A stretch of 64,000 nt of DNA from Loxodes magnus. Its lineage: Eukaryota; Ciliophora; Karyorelictea; Loxodida; Loxodidae. Of the stretch, positions 12,470-24,660 are shown piece after piece. The position numbers and the translations under genes are program-made. The DNA lies in contig CAMPDV010000235.1 of assembly GCA_946699065.1 (NCBI GenBank), forward strand, positions 248,001 to 312,000. The letters run 5' to 3'. Each line of letters starts with the position of its first letter. The first letter of the stretch is position 1. The notes below the pieces were generated by a model. It was not told the DNA's origin and did no database searches. It saw only the letters and a list, made by a program, of their open reading frames with translations.

Positions 12470-13280
12470 CAGCCATCTGACCTATTCTATCAGCTTGTCT
12501 CCATTAGTTCGTCTTGAATTTCTACTAGGCTTAGTTAGGCGGTGTAGCACTTCATTAGCGCACCATCCTTTAATATTCTGAATAGTTTTCATCTTGCATG
12601 TAGTCCTAATTATTTCTCCAAGGATTAAGATTTGAATTAAAGAATTTTTTTCTATAAATATTTCCGCTTTATGTTGGATATATCCTAAATAGTTTTCTAA
12701 AAATATCTTATTTATTCTTTCTTTAAATTTCGCTTAGTTAGTAGCAGTATTTTCATTGGTGTTATTTATTGCACACGTAGCATTTTATTCTTCTTTTAAA
12801 CTATTATTCCTGTAACACTTATTTAATTTAAATTTACTACTTATTTTAAATAAACGTTTACTGTTTATTTTAATTTGAGGCTTCATTTTCTATTTCCATA
12901 GGATCTGATTAATTCTGTTAAAACGAAAATGGCGTAACCTGAATTTATTATTAAATTTAAAGAATTCTTTGTTCCAGTTTGTCTTCTATTTCTTATGATT
13001 ATTAATATTGTTTCTCAAGTAAAGACGTTATTAGTTTTTCTAATTTTTCTACTTTATCAGTGAGGTATCTATTTTTAAACATAAACTCTTTTAATGACTT
13101 AGATAATATTTCTATTTGAGTTTGTGTCGGAAGTTTTTTTAGTTCTGGATTTCCAAGTGGTTAATGTTCGTCATATCAATCATATTTTTCACTTTTTTAT
13201 TTTTTAGAGAATTTTCCTGTTTAAATGTTTTGTTCAAAGTTCTGTTATTTCTTAGAGCCATTTTATATATCAATAATTAA
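12470..13280 (-). mobile_element. Gag-like retroelement fossil with CCHC zinc knuckle
   Basis: The reverse strand encodes a Gln-rich, coiled-coil-prone stretch followed by a zinc knuckle of the form CX2CX3HX4C (CYVCNKQHQWKYC). An acidic patch before the knuckle, MEIE, is also present in the gag-like fossil at 30.4-31.3 kb, so the two are probably related. Zinc knuckles of this kind occur in Gag proteins and in some LINE ORF1 proteins. No polymerase or integrase region was found nearby. It looks broken and old. Confidence 0.5.
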
Positions 13281-14339
13281 ATTTGGTTTCTTTATTTTTT
13301 CGTGGTGAACCAAACAATGTTGGTACCACGCTAATTTAGTTAATTTATACTTAGATTTAATAAAATTAGTACGTTTAAATACTTTATCAGTTAGCTAAAT
13401 TTTTCATATTCTAAAAAGCACTATAAATAACTAAAATTGTTAGCTGCTCAAAACTGTGAATATTTCAACATTTTATTAAGAATTTTTCTTCCATGTAAAC
13501 TAGATTTCGCTAATTCGAACTCTGATTAGAAGTTTTATAAAAAAAAGATGAATTTAAGATTTACTAAATGAAATGTTATAAGGAAATACCAACTAAGAAA
13601 AGAGAAATATTTAGATTTAAGATAAACTGGTTGACAGTAATTATAATAATTGTAGTAATTGTCTAAAAATTAATATATCTTTTAAGATTTTTTAGGTAAA
13701 TAGAAGAAGAAAATTTACTTTAAATGAAGTAGTTTATGAATGAAGTTTGATAAATTTGAGAATTTAGTATTAGTTAAGATTATAAAGATATAAAATAGAT
13801 TAAATAAACAAATAAATTAAGAAAATAAAAGCGAAGATCAAAGTCTAGATAGTTAGAAGATGTTACATAAAGACAATAAAGTGATATAGCTCTTTTGTTT
13901 TACATTAAAATTAAAAGGATTATAATTTTTACCTTTTATACTTTAAAGTTATAATAAAACTTAAGGTAACCTTTATAAAGACTAAGCATTTAAGCATTAG
14001 CCTGAATTTAATTTATTACTTATATTTCTTTGTAAAATTAGATTTATTTTAGAATGATATATTCTAATTGATTTAGCTATACAGTAGTTGATATATATAG
14101 ATTTAAATTTCTTTCAAGTTGATATTAGCATACAAATAGGTATTGCAAAATTATGATATAAAAGTCTAATAATCACAAAAAACAATTTAGATATAAGTTA
14201 AAGAGAAATAAGCTTTAGTACTCCTTTTAGAATAGCATATATTTTAATAATATCTATCATGAGTATAAATTTAAGCATATAGCAGACTCTAGAATATGCT
14301 GTATAGTTATTATTTACTGAAAGGTAGCTAATAAGATAC
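13281..14339. other. No gene recognised
   Basis: AT-rich spacer between the gag-like fossil and the hairpin repeat; nothing supported. Confidence 0.45.
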
Positions 14340-14500
14340 TTTATAAAGATGGTGTAAAGGTAATCTCAAATTATTAATTTGAGCTTTTTATCTTAGAAAA
14401 ATATAGAAGAGAATTGCTAAAAATAAAGCATATTGTATAAAAGGATAATTATAACCCTTTAGGCTTAAAGCAGAAACGACATTCTAGAGTATAACTTTCG
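14340..14500 (+). repeat. ~160-bp repeat with a hairpin, copy 1
   Basis: Direct-orientation copy of 22,890-23,060. Both contain a short stem-loop (here CTCAAATTATTAATTTGAG) followed by a T run, then a well-conserved stretch of about 90 nt. The hairpin plus T run resembles a transcript end, but that is only resemblance. Confidence 0.75.
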
Positions 14501-14719
14501 GATATATAAATAGTGAGATTAAATATATTTATTATTTTTAAATGAAGTTAAATTAACTATTCTTAGAGCTATTTCTATTTGAAAATAAAGAGCATTTTAA
14601 GATTCTAGAATGGGCTTTAAATCATAAAGTTATAAAATATACTAGACTAAAGAGATATACAAGCTATTTTATTATAAATATGAGCTTTATTATGACTTTA
14701 AACTAATAGCAAGACTTCT

Positions 14720-15300
14720 TAATTTAAATTTTTTTTAATTTAAATCTATTAAATTCTCTTAAATCAGCTCAGATAGTAAATACTTGTTATTAATGAACAT
14801 AATCTAATCTCTTTTTATAGTGTTCTCCTATCTTAAATTTTGGAAGAATTTAATTATATACCTACTATTAATTTTTAACTAGCATAAGGATGTAAAATAT
14901 TTTAAGATATTTTGATAGATTTAACTTTTTCTAAAGTTAAAATAGCATGACTAAAAGGCTTTCACAAATTTAAAATACTTATTTCTTTGCTTAGAAGAAG
15001 CTAATAGATTGCTAAAGCTTAAATAATTACTCTTTTATTATAATATCTCTTAATTAATGCTTTGTATAGTTTTATTTATAGAAACATATATTAGTAAGCC
15101 TATTCAATTTATACCTCTACTGATATATATTTATTTCTTGACTCCTGCTTTTTTTGAAGCGCTTTAGATTTGCTTTATTTCCCATTTAGTTGATATATAT
15201 TGATCTGTTTAGCTTATTTTAAACTAAATTTACATTCATAAAGATTAAAGTTTAAAGACACTGTATAGAATCATAAGTCTCAAGTATCTTTAATATAGTT
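14720..15300 (+). repeat. Dispersed ~0.6-kb repeat, copy 2
   Basis: Same orientation as 24,170-24,660 and inverted relative to 10,080-10,690. It forms the right-hand end of the 5.2-kb segment. Confidence 0.8.
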
Positions 15301-15734
15301 TACTCTTAGTGTGTAATAATTAAGTCCTAACTTAAGAAATAAAGATAATATGGTATAGTAAAAGGAAAAGCTTTATACATTGGATAAATGATTTTAAATA
15401 TTAGTCATTATAAGTGATTTAATTAAATTGGCTACAAAAAATGTTTGCTGTAAGAATAGTGAATCTATGCTTAATATATTAGAGAATATTTTATACTCTA
15501 AATAGATTTTAAAGGATTTCATCACTTTAATATAAGAAAATATCTTCACTAATACTTCAAATAATTATGTACTATTAATTAAGCAAAAAGGTAATCATTT
15601 AGAAGCATTTTATTTATTTAGCTTATAGAAGAAGGATATTAAAGTGAGTTTAAGAAGGAATATTTAGATGCTTTTCTCCTACTATCTAATCATTTAAATA
15701 AACTTCATCAGATCATTTTATTCTTTAATATAAG

Positions 15735-17296
15735 TTAAGGATGACAATGATTATTATAAATAAGTTGAATATCTAATAATTATAATGGTGTCCTTAAAAT
15801 TATGAAGTTTAGAATTATTATCTTCCTTAGGAATCATAATTGCTATGCTATGTCTAGGGGATATAAATTTAATCATGAAAACTCTCTTACTGATGGTTCT
15901 CACTAGACAATCCTATATGATGTGAGATGCATTTATAATCACAATTTTAAGAAGAAGATTTGTTATGAAGATAAGATAATATTGGAAGCATCTGGTATTT
16001 ACTGTATTAACTGGATATTGCATTTGTGTTGTTCTACTAACAATTGAAATTGCTCTTATACGAACTAGAAAAGAACATAAAGATAATAGGGAATATTTTT
16101 GGGGTATATTTCTGGTTACTTATGCCTATATAGAAATGATTCTGTATATCATTCTATTTTAGAGAATGCTTGTATATGAAAAACACAGATCCTTTTAAAT
16201 TGGACTGGCAGATAATTCTTAACAGCCTGTCTACTAATATCTTCAAAGGCTACTCTAAGATATGAATATTGAGAATCAAAGATTAAGAATACATGCTCTA
16301 ACTTAACAATAAATTGATACATTGCCTGAAATAGAATACTCTGATTCCAAGTAGGATTTATCCCTTAATAGTACAAGTAGTGGGTGCTCTGTATGTCTAG
16401 AAGAGTTTTAAGAAGGAGACAAATTAAAAGTGCTATAGTGCAATCACTATTTTCATTTGAGTTGTATTACTAGTTGGTTGCTACAACATAATTAGTGCCC
16501 AAACTGTAGAAACATAGTGGAGATACAATGACATAAGTAATAGTTAGCTTTATTCTTCTATTTTAAACTAAATCCTAGTTTTATTTTAACTTCCTTACTC
16601 TATTTTCAACTGGACATCTTATATTCTTTTGATATAATTGGAAAATACTCTCATCATTTTTAAAGCTACTAAGCAAGCCTTAATAATTTCTGATTCTTAG
16701 AAGTATTTTAATAAAGCTAGCATAGCATTTTTTAATTAATTTAGCTTTTAAATTTTAAAGTAAAGCAAGCCAAACTTTTATCTAATATCTAGTTAATATA
16801 ATCTTTCTAATATCTTTATAATTAATAAGTTTTATCTATATGATACATATATTTTGGTATTTCTCTGTAATGGAAATTTAGGCTATTAAGAATAAACCAC
16901 TATGAAATTAAATTTTAGGATTTATTTAATAAAATTTAACTATAAAAGTGCTTGTGAATGAGAACTCATTATGTGAATATTTTAACTGATAATAGTGCTT
17001 TTAATTATAAATACCTTGTGATTTCTTCTATTTATTAGCTTGAGATATAATAAGTTCAAAATAAGGAAAATCAGATATACTTACTTTAAATGGACTTCTC
17101 TAACTATAAAGAGCTTACAGTTACCTCTATAATTCCATATCCAACATCCCATTAGTTTTTCTTTTACTGCAAGTCTAAATGAAAGCATATTGTTACTATT
17201 ATTTAAATAAACCAGATTTAAAATATTAAATATATAGATAAACTTCACACTTTAAGTTATATTTATTATGCTTAATTATAAAATAGCTTAAAGCTA
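15735..17296 (+). repeat. Older inverted duplication carrying a RING gene, copy A
   Basis: Reverse-complement partner of about 43,815-45,770. The RING coding part is highly conserved between the two, the flanks less so. Copy A lacks about 370 bp that copy B carries just downstream of the RING gene. Confidence 0.88.
15785..16531 (+). CDS. Membrane RING-H2 protein, probable E3 ubiquitin ligase
   Basis: Encodes 248 aa from the ATG at 15,785 to TGA 16,529-16,531, with two internal TGA(Trp) codons. The first half holds about four hydrophobic segments (around residues 10-30, 35-55, 70-95 and 110-135). A polar linker follows, then a C-terminal RING-H2 finger with perfect spacing: Cys201-X2-Cys204-X14-Cys219-X-His221-X2-His224-X2-Cys227-X10-Cys238-X2-Cys241. 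This is the classic architecture of membrane-embedded RING ligases that ubiquitinate substrates at the cytosolic face of internal membranes. A near-copy lies inverted at 44,963-45,649; this copy appears intact. The substrate is unknown. Termination at TGA three codons after the RING's trailing residues is shared with the copy. Confidence 0.92.
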
Positions 17297-19385
17297 GTGT
17301 ACACTAATAAAATTGTTTTTATGCTTCATGGTTACTAATTTTTCTCTAAATTCCTGCTTGATAAATAAGTTGTAGCAATCTAACTTTTCCTATCTTTTTA
17401 GATTTATATTTATATTCCTGCAATTAATGTTTAAGTGTATTGTCACTTTGAACTTAAATATTAGTACTTTAGCTTTAATTTGAATAAGAGATGCTTAGAG
17501 TTAGTATATCTTAGCTTACCCTATTAAAATTATATTAAATAAAGCTTAAAATATCTTAGAAATAGAGGTAATGTATTATTAGTTTATGCATTATGCTTTA
17601 TGAAATCAGCTAACTATATCAAAGTTTTTATATAAGCTCTATTTAAAAATGTTATACTTCTAGTTTAACTTTAGAGAATACTAGCTAAATATAAAGCCTT
17701 ATCTTTATTTAATTACTTACACTCCTTTATTATTTTGCAGGTGATCTTAAGTATTTAGTCTAGAATTTCAATACAATTAAAAGCTCTTAATTCAATTAAA
17801 GAGACATGCTAATATTGTCTTAAGTTAGGTTGCTATTATTATAGCTACAAGAATTAATTAGTAGTTTAAGAACTTTCTATGCTAGTTATACTAAAATCCA
17901 TATTAATCTAGCAAATAGGATATCTGGATATTTGTCTTTCACCATAAAGACTCTTATTAAATTCCAAACATAAACCTTTATTGCCCTATTTAAATACTTA
18001 GTGATTATAATTTCTATTAATCATAGAGTCTAGATTAGAAGAATGTAGGGTAGTTTATAAAAAGGGGTTTATGTAGCAACTTAACTTAGTGATAGATTAT
18101 TTAGTATGTAATTATATCAAACTAACTCAGCAAGCTCTATATTTTATTATACCTTATCAAACTCAATAAACAAACCATTCTTTTCATTAATCAAGCAAGA
18201 ATCGTAGACTCAACATTAACCTTTAATTAGATATATTCTTTAAACTAGATGAAGATGCTACTTCTTTATACTCGAGTATAATAGATTTAATTAAGCAAAA
18301 ATACTAAAAAATTAAACTATCTCATAAAGTTAAAAGTTCTAATAATTCTGATTTAGAGCTTATATAGCTTATTAATAAGCTTCTATTTATAAGGTATTTT
18401 GCTTTATTTATAAACCAAGATAATTATAGATACACTTATAATATTGAACCACTAGTATGAATAGGCTGCTTTAATATTCTCTTAAATATTACTATATATA
18501 GCTATTTATAGCCTTAAGTTATAGGCACTTAGATACATTTCCAATCATTTTCATAATTTACCTATTTAAGGGTTTGGCTTTTTATTCCTTATATTATCAA
18601 AGGTTCTGACTTATATTATAAGATAGGAGCAATCCCTGAATATACTTAGCTTTAAGAATATTTAAGAAATCAAGATTTAGAAAGATTACTAATTTTTAAA
18701 GAAGCAATTTGGAAGATTAACTAGAAGATATAAAATAAGCTGGTGTCCAGTTTACTGCTCTTTTAGCCTTTATAGCTAAAATTATTTAAACTTATAGAAA
18801 ATAAGCTATCTTGGCTGTATAGCCTTTAAAGGTACTTTATAGAAAGTGAATTAAAGCATATAAGAGTTTGATTTAGTCTATTAAAAGGATAAGCTACTGA
18901 TGATAATAGAATAACTGTACAACTAATCTAAAAAGCGTTGATTACTCTCTTAAATAAATAATAAAAAGATAAGTTTAAAGATATTTCTTAGGAAGCATTA
19001 CACTTATTTAGACAGTAAAATAGTTATTAAGTTCTAAGTAAGTATAAGAAAAAAGCTTACGGTTATTTAAACTGCTTATATTTAATTTAAGTCTAATAAG
19101 GAAGCTTGAAAGGCTAATTACTTAGTTATTATAAATAAGGAATAATCTAAATTAAAGCTACAACCCACTAGTCTTTTTATAGATTACTAAATTAAATTAT
19201 TTATAAATATAAGGATAATAAAGGAGTCCCTACTGCTATTCTAGTTAAAGTGAGAAGGGTAAGTTATTAAGATTAGGAATGTATAATATATATTCTGGAT
19301 GTATATGGACATAATAATAAAGATGTTAAATTTAAATTATTTATTTTTCTTTAAACAAATCAATTCTAAAATCCTTTTAATAAAT
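17297..19385. other. No gene recognised
   Basis: AT-rich stretch between the RING gene and the next small membrane-protein gene. All frames carry TGA at near-random frequency or lack any recognisable motif. Confidence 0.4.
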
Positions 19386-19871
19386 ATGGTTCCCTCAGTA
19401 ACAAATTTTAGCCACAATCTCAAGAATGCGTAGCAGGAAGATTGTAAGGCAGAGTTGCTAGAAAATGAGAGATACAACCATATTAAGAAATTTTGTATCT
19501 AAAGGAAGAAAGCGCTTCCCATAATTTAGATCCAGATGGATAAAAATATTCACTATTGGTTTTGCTAGAATGAAATAAACAGAGCTGCGAGAAATCATTT
19601 TGACTGCAACACAAATAAAGTTAGCCGAAAAAGAAATACAATCTGCTAATCGCTTGACGAGTAAATTTGCTCGGAGCCAACAGGAGATAACGATAAGCGA
19701 TTTATCTATCAAGAGTAAAATAAGATAGAACTGTTGCAGGACAAAAATTTAGTCATTCAAAGCAAAAAAGAAGCAAAGAACTATATGGATGTAGCTCTTC
19801 ATATTTTTGTTCTGTTTATCATATAATGCTGGCTAATGAAATATCTGATAGAAACCCATCAAAATGAATAA
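19386..19871 (+). CDS. Small C-terminally anchored membrane protein, family of unknown function, copy 2
   Basis: Encodes 161 aa from the ATG at 19,386 if TAA 19,869-19,871 is the stop. It has no in-frame TGA, and its length exactly equals that of the paralogue at 40,959-41,444. Shared features with that paralogue are CKAEL near residue 20, KFCIQRKK about 20 residues later, and the membrane segment and tail LFIIQCWLMKYLIETHQ. The next in-frame TGA is about 70 codons further on, so a TAA stop is favoured. The two paralogues sit in the older inverted duplication. A conventional ORF on the opposite strand here is a shadow. Function unknown. Confidence 0.82.
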
Positions 19872-22489
19872 CATTCCTTTTAAATAAATTAAGCAAACTT
19901 TATACAAATTAATTATTCTTAAATCATTTTTACTCATATCTACATTAAATAGAGTATACATAAGGTTAACGAATAATAGGAAATGCTAGTTTTAAATTAA
20001 AATTAGAAATAAGCTAGATAGATTTCAAAGCTTTATAATAGAATTAATTTGAACATACGAGGCTTAAAGCAGTAAAGAGTAAAATGAAATTCTAGCCAGT
20101 TGGAAATAATTTCTAAATTAAATAAGCTTAACTACATAATTAGGCTATCAGTAATTATTAGTTATGAACTTTAAGTAAATTCTTTATAAATTTTCAACTT
20201 CTATACCTTTGATAAAATAGTGAGTAAATTATAACTTAAAAATTGAATAGATAATCTAATTAAATTACACTCTGATAATGAATATTTTTAATATAAGTGC
20301 TAATGTTTCATATATAAGGTAATTAATATAAAATCTCAATTTGATGATCCAGAAGTGATTGTATGATCTGGTCAAATTTTATATTAAGATAAGATCTAAA
20401 GTTTAATAGCCTAGAATTTATTATTATGTCCAAAGAGTTACTTTTGAGTATTTTATTTACTCATTATCATTTATCATGAAAATTAAGTTTAAAATAACTT
20501 TAGTTAATTATACTATTTAACTCTTGATATATTAATTAAAGCTTATTTATTTCCCTATTACTCTCTTCTTATGTTCAGGCAAATTAAGAGGTAAATGTTA
20601 GTGGTATAAAAGAGTGGCTAGGTTATTTTTGGGAGTTATGATATTTATTAGAATAACTTGAATCATAATTTAACTTTATAATTATGTATAATGCATTGTA
20701 ATAAATGATTTTATGGTTAAAATAAAAAGAGTCTATCTTTTATTTTGATGTATATACAATTGACTCTAAAGTATTATGTGTAATAAACTTTGTTATAGCT
20801 AATTTAGAACAATAAAGTCTATAATTAAAAGTCGTTTGTTTTACTTTGCTTGTTCGAAACTTAATTTCACTTTTCACTTTTCACTTTTCCATTTTTAATT
20901 TTGACACTCAACTTTTACATTTAGCTCCTTTTAGAATCCTTAAATGAAGCATATGAGTAAGGTATTATTTATATTGTATAGACTTATATTAATTAGCCAT
21001 AAACTTTAATAAATAGTAATTACGTAAAGTTATTATGATTTCCTCGATAGAGATATAGTTTATTAATAATATCGAGTAAGTAGCTATAGCTACATGCTTC
21101 ATATTATAGCTAACAGAGTTTTTATCTTCTTAGATAAATTCCATTTTTATTATTTTATTTAACCTTTTGGATTGAAATAGAGTTCGCTTAGAACTACCTT
21201 TCCCTTGTAAACTAATTCTTTTAATTTTAGGTTTAAATTTTCTTTAGTAAGATAGATATTGGAACTAATAAAGCAAATATTCATATTGGACTCATTTAAT
21301 AAGGTATCTTTAAAGCATATAATGAAGATACTAAAATACCTTTGAACTTATTCTTTGTGATAATTGTTATCTAAGAAGGAATAAATCTAATTTTATTAGC
21401 TTAATCATTTAAAAGCTTTAAACTAGGTAATTTATATTCTGCCTTCTTTATTAAGCTATTTTCTATTTGTAAGTCTCAGTGTAATGCTTTTGAGGTTTTA
21501 ACAAGAGTTATATATATCCTACAATTTAGTAGGATTATGAAATAATTCTTAGTTTATTCGAACTAATTTATTTAAAATGATAAGCTTAGGCTATTTAATT
21601 TTACTCTTAATTGGCATAATAAAAAATATAATGCTTTGAAAGTTTTATCTAAATAGTCTAGCTAGAAAGATCCTAAAGTTTATTTGAAAGTAAAATAGAT
21701 AAGCAAATGTAGATTTCAATTATATTCCTAAAATAGTTTTTAGTTTCCTTATATTAAAGATAATTAACAAAGCTATTAAGTTTATAAATAGTTGAATGCA
21801 TTTGTTTGTTATTAACTACTATAACTCATTTAGCTATATTTAGTATCTAAATCTATTCATTCAATTCATTTAAATTAGCTTTACTTATCCTGTTAGTATA
21901 GTAACTAAGTTAAGAGTATGATTGTTTAAGCAGCTATCTAAGTCTATCATTTAAATCTTAAACTCTAACTATTTATGTTCCTTGTTAATAGCAATTATTA
22001 GCATAATCAAATCATTATGCTTAAAGAAGCTACTTTAGTCATATACATTAATCAGCAAAAGTTATACATATTTACTAGATTTTACCAATAAAGATAGTAA
22101 AATTCAGATTCAGTTTTATTTAATATCCAGTAGGCAAAGTTTATAGCATTAGACTCTATGCAAGGTTAATTTAAGAAGGTTAGATTAAGGTAGAATTGTA
22201 AAAAGAGAAAGAATAGAAATTAGAAAGATGCAATTTAGAGTATGCTACAAAAGTGCTTCTTTTAAGATTTTAGGTAATTGTATTTGCAAAGCTTTAAATT
22301 TAGAAGTCAATTAAGATGTATAATAGATATAAAAGCCTTTTTAAAAGTATATCCAAAAGTGATAATTTAAATAGAGAGAAATTAGGGATAAGTAAAATGT
22401 AGATAGCTTATACATCTAGATAAGCATTTCTACTAAATTTTGGTATATAAATTAGTAGAAAATAAGTTAGAATGTTTAATTATCTTTAG
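19872..22489. other. No gene recognised
   Basis: AT-rich stretch. A short tandem CACTTTT repeat sits near 20,868-20,893. Nothing else is supported. Confidence 0.4.
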
Positions 22490-22885
22490 CATAATAATGT
22501 GATTCTAACTTTAGTATATATAATTTTATTTAAGATAATCAAGAGCATTCAATCAAATAATTAAGAAAATATATCAACGACACTAATTATTTTTAATAAT
22601 ACTATACTATTTTTCTTACATTGGCTACTTATACAATATAAAATATTTTAATATAAGACTATTAGCTTAAATATAGTCTAAAAGACCTTCTATCATAAAA
22701 TACTCTCACAATTTCTTGGTATTAAATGGTTCTATGCTTATATTGGTAATTCTTATGTTGAAGATATTTTAAAATTATTTGTATTTACTCATCCCTTGAA
22801 TATAATGCTTAGATCCATTTTCTAAAATACATCTTTTAATATTTTTTAAATTATAGGCTAGATAAATAAAATAGAGGCCAGTAAG
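22490..22885 (+). repeat. Inverted partner of 39,655-40,045
   Basis: About 390 bp recur in reverse complement, for example around ATGCTTAGATCCATTTTC and ACACTAATTATTTTTAAT. It marks the outer limit of the older inverted duplication that also holds the RING genes. Confidence 0.75.
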
Positions 22886-22889
22886 ATTC

Positions 22890-23060
22890 TTTTATAATGA
22901 TAGCGTAAAGGTAATTTCAAATGACTAATTTGTAAGCTTTTTATCTTAGAATAATTTAGAAGAGAATTGCTAAAAATAAAGCATATTGTATAAAAGGATA
23001 ATTATAACCATTTAAGTTTAATGTAGAAACAACATTTTTAGAGTAAAACCTTTGGATATA
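22890..23060 (+). repeat. ~160-bp repeat with a hairpin, copy 2
   Basis: Direct copy of 14,340-14,500, with a diverged but still pairable hairpin (CAAATGACTAATTTG) and the conserved ~90-nt stretch after it. Confidence 0.75.
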
Positions 23061-23094
23061 TAGTCTATATTTATATTATATTAAAAAAATATGG

Positions 23095-23400
23095 AAGTAG
23101 ACCGCGGTCAGAAGAACTAGTAGGTAATCTGGTGTAGTGTATACTACATTGCGAGTAATCTCTCACTAGATGCCATCACGAGGACAAGCTCAGATGAGAC
23201 AAGCCTAACTAACTTGAGGGATCTTGCTAGTAGTATGGAAGTTTGACTGACGGGCCTACTAATGACTTAATTACTAATTCTTATTTGGATCTTATTCAAG
23301 AAGACTGGAGCATTTGATTCAAAATTCGAGAATAATCTTTAATAAGTAGATTTCCCATTTGGAGAAGGTGACGTGACTCATTGGACAACTAGAATTTTAA
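23095..23400 (+). repeat. Conserved, highly structured block, copy 2
   Basis: Related to 11,970-12,340 by conserved short blocks with variable spacing. It has its own closing pairs (TAGTAGG near 23,121 with CCTACTA near 23,254) and a TGTAGT/ACTACA hairpin, so pairing may be maintained while the sequence changes. Identity as an RNA gene is not established. Confidence 0.45.
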
Positions 23401-23448
23401 TAAAAAGGATGAGAACATTTTTTCTTAATAAAAAATATAAATTTTGAA

Positions 23449-23560
23449 AGAGCTGCAAACCAACGAGGTGCAACGAGCTCTATAATCATATTTATTTATA
23501 AATAATAAATAAATAAATTTTATTATAGAGCTCGTGGCACTCTCATTGGTGCGTAGCTCT
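23449..23560. repeat. Two stem-loop motifs in head-to-head inversion
   Basis: 23,449-23,481 and 23,527-23,560 are inverted copies of one motif that itself folds as AGAGCT...GCAC-loop-GTGC...AGCTCT. Together they form a ~40-bp imperfect inverted repeat around an AT-only loop; the innermost 14 bp (23,473-23,486 with 23,522-23,535) pair perfectly. A third copy is at 31,293-31,326. Confidence 0.8.
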
Positions 23561-23870
23561 TTAAAAAAAATGTTTCATACTGACAAGAATGTTTGTTACT
23601 GATAAAATTATCAGATATTGGTAGACCTTGTTCAATACTGGTATAATTATTCAGTACTGATAAAAATGTTCAATACTGATATAATTTAAGAATACTCGTA
23701 ATCTTTAATACTTGTTGAAGTCCAAGGACATGGCCGGATTGTGTCTCATTGCATCACCAAAGCAGAGGATGACATGTGTCAATTATGAGTACTTGACTTC
23801 CCCAACCTCTGATGAAGATGACCTTGTTGTTCACCTTCGAACAACTATTTAATAATATATATAATAAAAT
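23500..23870 (+). repeat. Short dispersed repeat R, copy 1
   Basis: Shared with the ~520-bp right-arm insertion at 31,277-31,797. After the stem-loop motif comes a run of degenerate ~20-bp units of the type TTCAATACTGATATAA, then a GC-richer part with a short open frame encoding SPTSDEDDL. It has no resemblance to a known protein. The class is unknown. Confidence 0.7.
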
Positions 23871-24169
23871 GATAACTAAGAAACATTTCACCTAAATAAA
23901 TCTCATAACTAACAATAAGATACTCTGATTTAGATTTATTCGTTATAAGCAGACAATAAAAAATTATAGAATCAGTTCAACAAATAAGCAGCCTTTATTT
24001 AAAAATTAACTAACTTTAATTGAAAGCAAAATCCTGAATACAAAATTAAGCTTAAAAAGTTTCTTTACTATTATTTAGTTAAGAAATTAAAAGAATAGAT
24101 GATAAAAATATAATAAATTCTAAATTTTAATTAGATAAATCATTAACAAGTTATGATTAAAGCTATACA

Positions 24170-24660
24170 AGATATATTAATTTTAACTAACATAAGGTAG
24201 TAAAGTATTTAAAGATATTCGGTAGCTTTATCATTATCGAAAATTAAAATGGTATGTGTTACGAAGCTTTCACATATTTAAAATACTTATTTCTTTTCTT
24301 AGAAAACTTAATTAGATTAACTAAAGCTTAAATATTTATTCTATTAATATAATATCTCTTAATTAATGCTTTGCATAGCTTTATTTATAGAAACATATAT
24401 CGCTATGCAGTAAGTCTATTCCTTTTATACCACTACTGATATATTTATTTCCTTACTCCTCCTTTTTTAGGCGTATTTTACACTTCTTTTTGTTTTCTTT
24501 CAACATTTCCCATTTAGTCATATATATTGATCTGTTTAACTTATTTTAAACTAAGTTCGCTAATTCTTATATTAATATAGATTAAAGTTTAAAGGCAATG
24601 TATAGAGTCTAAATTTAAAGTAGAAACTAATAATAAATATGTTTAAAGCTATTTTGCTAT
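24170..24660 (+). repeat. Dispersed ~0.6-kb repeat, copy 3
   Basis: Matches 14,720-15,300 directly and 10,080-10,690 in inversion. It forms the inner end of the right duplication arm. Confidence 0.78.

Larger units (their letters stand above)
10080..15300. mobile_element. 5.2-kb segment with ~0.6-kb inverted ends around a gag-like fossil
   Basis: The ends, about 10,080-10,690 and 14,720-15,300, are reverse complements of each other. A third copy of the same end sequence lies at about 24,170-24,660. Inside, in order, are a repeat near 11,625-11,800, a conserved structured block at 11,970-12,340, a reverse-strand gag-like region at about 12,470-13,280 and a short hairpin-bearing repeat at 14,340-14,500. 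The arrangement resembles an element with long inverted terminal repeats. No transposase, polymerase or integrase is recognisable, so the class is open. It could also be a chance assembly of dispersed repeats. It appears old and broken. Confidence 0.45.

Noticed and set aside
18560-19330. Protein-like frame upstream of the family gene at 19.4 kb
   Set aside because: Composition is that expected of random AT-rich DNA (Leu, Ile, Lys, Tyr, Gln) and two alternative frames look equally plausible.
19458-19712. 84-codon reverse conventional ORF
   Set aside because: Antisense to the family gene at 19,386-19,871.
20868-20893. Short tandem CACTTTT run
   Set aside because: Simple sequence without further structure.
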